The position numbers and the translations under genes are program-made. A DNA stretch of 28,797 nt, taken from a virus. Position 1 is the stretch's first letter. Every line of letters begins with the position of its first letter. The DNA lies in the IMG/VR virus record IMGVR_UViG_3300011115_000484, positions 1-28,797 of that record. One strand, 5' to 3'. Below, piece by piece: positions 27,784-28,797 of this stretch. Under the pieces are notes generated by a model, which was not told the DNA's origin, made no database searches, and was given only the letters and a program-made list of their open reading frames with translations.

Positions 27784-28797
27784 ATGAAAATAGTTGAAGA
27801 CGCGGCGGTACACCTGTCCCTGCCATCTAGTGATTTGAAGTACCTTGTCGGACACATAGACAAGTGCAAAGTCCTAAAGGATGATGGAGTCAACGCTGAA
27901 CTCCTAGTTTATTGGGGCCTGACAGAGATGCAACGTCTTGTCAAAGTTTACGGCGATGCCCCTAGCCCTATGGCTAAAGACTATAAATGGCCGGGGATGT
28001 ACAAACCGTTTAAGCACCAAGAAACTACGGCATCGTACTTGGCGCTGCGCGATAGATGCTTCTGCTTCAATGAGGCAGGTACGGGTAAAACTTCGTCGGT
28101 TGTATGGGCCGCTGACTATCTTATGCAAGTGGGCCAGATCAAGCGGGTACTAATCATCTGCCCTCTATCTATTATGTATGCCGCATGGCAAGCTGATATT
28201 TTCAAGACCGCTATGCACCGAACAGTCGGTGTAGCTTATGGCGCTACAGCTAAGCGTGAGAAAGTGATAAATGGGCAATATGAGTTTGTCATCATTAACT
28301 ACGACGGTGTAGGTACTGTCGCTAATGAGATAGCTAAAGCGAAGTTTGACCTTATTGTGATTGATGAGGCCAACGCATACAAGACAGTCACTACGAAGCG
28401 TTGGCGCATCTTGTCGAAGCTGGTCACTCCAGCTACTAGTCTATGGATGCTGACAGGAACTCCCGCATCGCAGTCGCCACTAGACGCATTCGGTCTGGCT
28501 AAATTGATTAACCCCACTGAAGTCCCTAAGTACTTCACGGCGTGGCGCGATAAAGTAATGCAGCAGATTACCCGGTTCAAGTGGGTTCCTAGACCATACG
28601 CTAAGAAGCTAGTATTTGACGCACTGCAACCGGCTATCCGGTTTGAGAAGTCCCAGTGCCTAGACTTGCCGCCGCTTGTGTACCAGACACGTGACGTCCC
28701 GCTTACCCCACAGGTCTTGAAGTATTACAAAGCGCTAAAGAACGAATTGCTGATAGAAGCTGCTGGAGAGCAGATCAGCGCAGTCAATGCAGCAGCA
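27784..28797 (+). CDS. SNF2-like DEAD-box family helicase, 3' end outside the window
   Basis: The frame is open for 338 codons to the right edge. Helicase domain 1 is complete: a Q-motif-like FKHQ (76-79), Walker A NEAGTGKT (96-103), motif Ia region ICPLSIMYAAW, motif II DEAN (194-197) and motif III LTGTPASQ (223-230). Domain 2 is missing because of the window edge. The order fits SNF2/Rad54-like phage helicases that accompany PolA, VRR-NUC and Cas4/RecB-like nucleases. Asn in the last place of the DEAx box instead of His is a variant. It probably acts in replication or recombination. Confidence 0.88.
   Translation, partial: MKIVEDAAVHLSLPSSDLKYLVGHIDKCKVLKDDGVNAELLVYWGLTEMQRLVKVYGDAPSPMAKDYKWPGMYKPFKHQETTASYLALRDRCFCFNEAGTGKTSSVVWAADYLMQVGQIKRVLIICPLSIMYAAWQADIFKTAMHRTVGVAYGATAKREKVINGQYEFVIINYDGVGTVANEIAKAKFDLIVIDEANAYKTVTTKRWRILSKLVTPATSLWMLTGTPASQSPLDAFGLAKLINPTEVPKYFTAWRDKVMQQITRFKWVPRPYAKKLVFDALQPAIRFEKSQCLDLPPLVYQTRDVPLTPQVLKYYKALKNELLIEAAGEQISAVNAAA

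Noticed and set aside
1-28797. tRNA genes, integrase and attachment sites
   Set aside because: No T-loop plus acceptor-stem pattern or recombinase motif was seen by eye; a tRNAscan or profile search could still find a divergent one.

Overview
The window is part of the genome of a tailed double-stranded DNA phage (Caudoviricetes). It carries terminase, portal, scaffold and capsid genes and a phage replication module. There are no tRNA, rRNA, integrase, repressor or host metabolic genes. Tightly packed or overlapping genes, small orphan proteins and mixed GC content fit an uncultured environmental phage of a proteobacterium. The host is my inference and cannot be fixed from the sequence. Both edges cut genes: a small minus-strand structural gene at the left and an SNF2-like helicase at the right.

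Layout. (1) Positions 1-9329, minus strand, form the packaging and head module. In transcription order it holds a probable small terminase, large terminase, an 826-aa portal, a small helical protein, a GroES-like co-chaperonin, a coiled-coil scaffold-like protein, two conserved head-region proteins, a Mu gpT-like major capsid protein, a terminator, and two further small structural proteins. (2) Positions 9330-9598 are a divergent control region. (3) Positions 9599-12400, plus strand, hold small autonomous cassettes. Several carry a repeated upstream element (R), a conserved leader (L), one orphan gene and a UUCG hairpin. Two of the genes are paralogues. (4) Positions 12400-13348 are about 1 kb of non-coding DNA with a fourth R element, a 30-bp tandem repeat, a perfect 51-bp repeat carrying a hairpin plus T-tract, nine copies of TAGAACA/TGTTCTA and an AT-rich tract. 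This is the best candidate for a replication origin or regulatory hub. (5) Positions 13200-18374 hold early genes behind two strong sigma70-type promoters, with CTCACG-N4-CGTGAG hairpins in the leaders. They include an AP2-like DNA-binding protein and a DUF3150-like / MoxR-type AAA+ / VWA-metallopeptidase set. (6) Positions 18371-28797 hold replication and nucleases: VRR-NUC, HTH-DUF3310, family A DNA polymerase with Leu at the position equivalent to E. coli F762, a NrdR-like zinc ribbon, a Cas4/RecB-like nuclease with four cysteines, an HNH-like protein and an SNF2-like helicase. Small accessory genes lie between them, with one isolated minus-strand pair of membrane proteins at 25787-26315.

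Working together, the minus-strand module builds and fills heads. The plus-strand module copies and processes DNA. The AAA+/VWA set is probably a phage-encoded protein-remodelling machine with an unknown target. The repeated R/L cassettes and leader hairpins suggest a dedicated regulatory scheme for the small-gene region, and this is the part of the window that looks least described.
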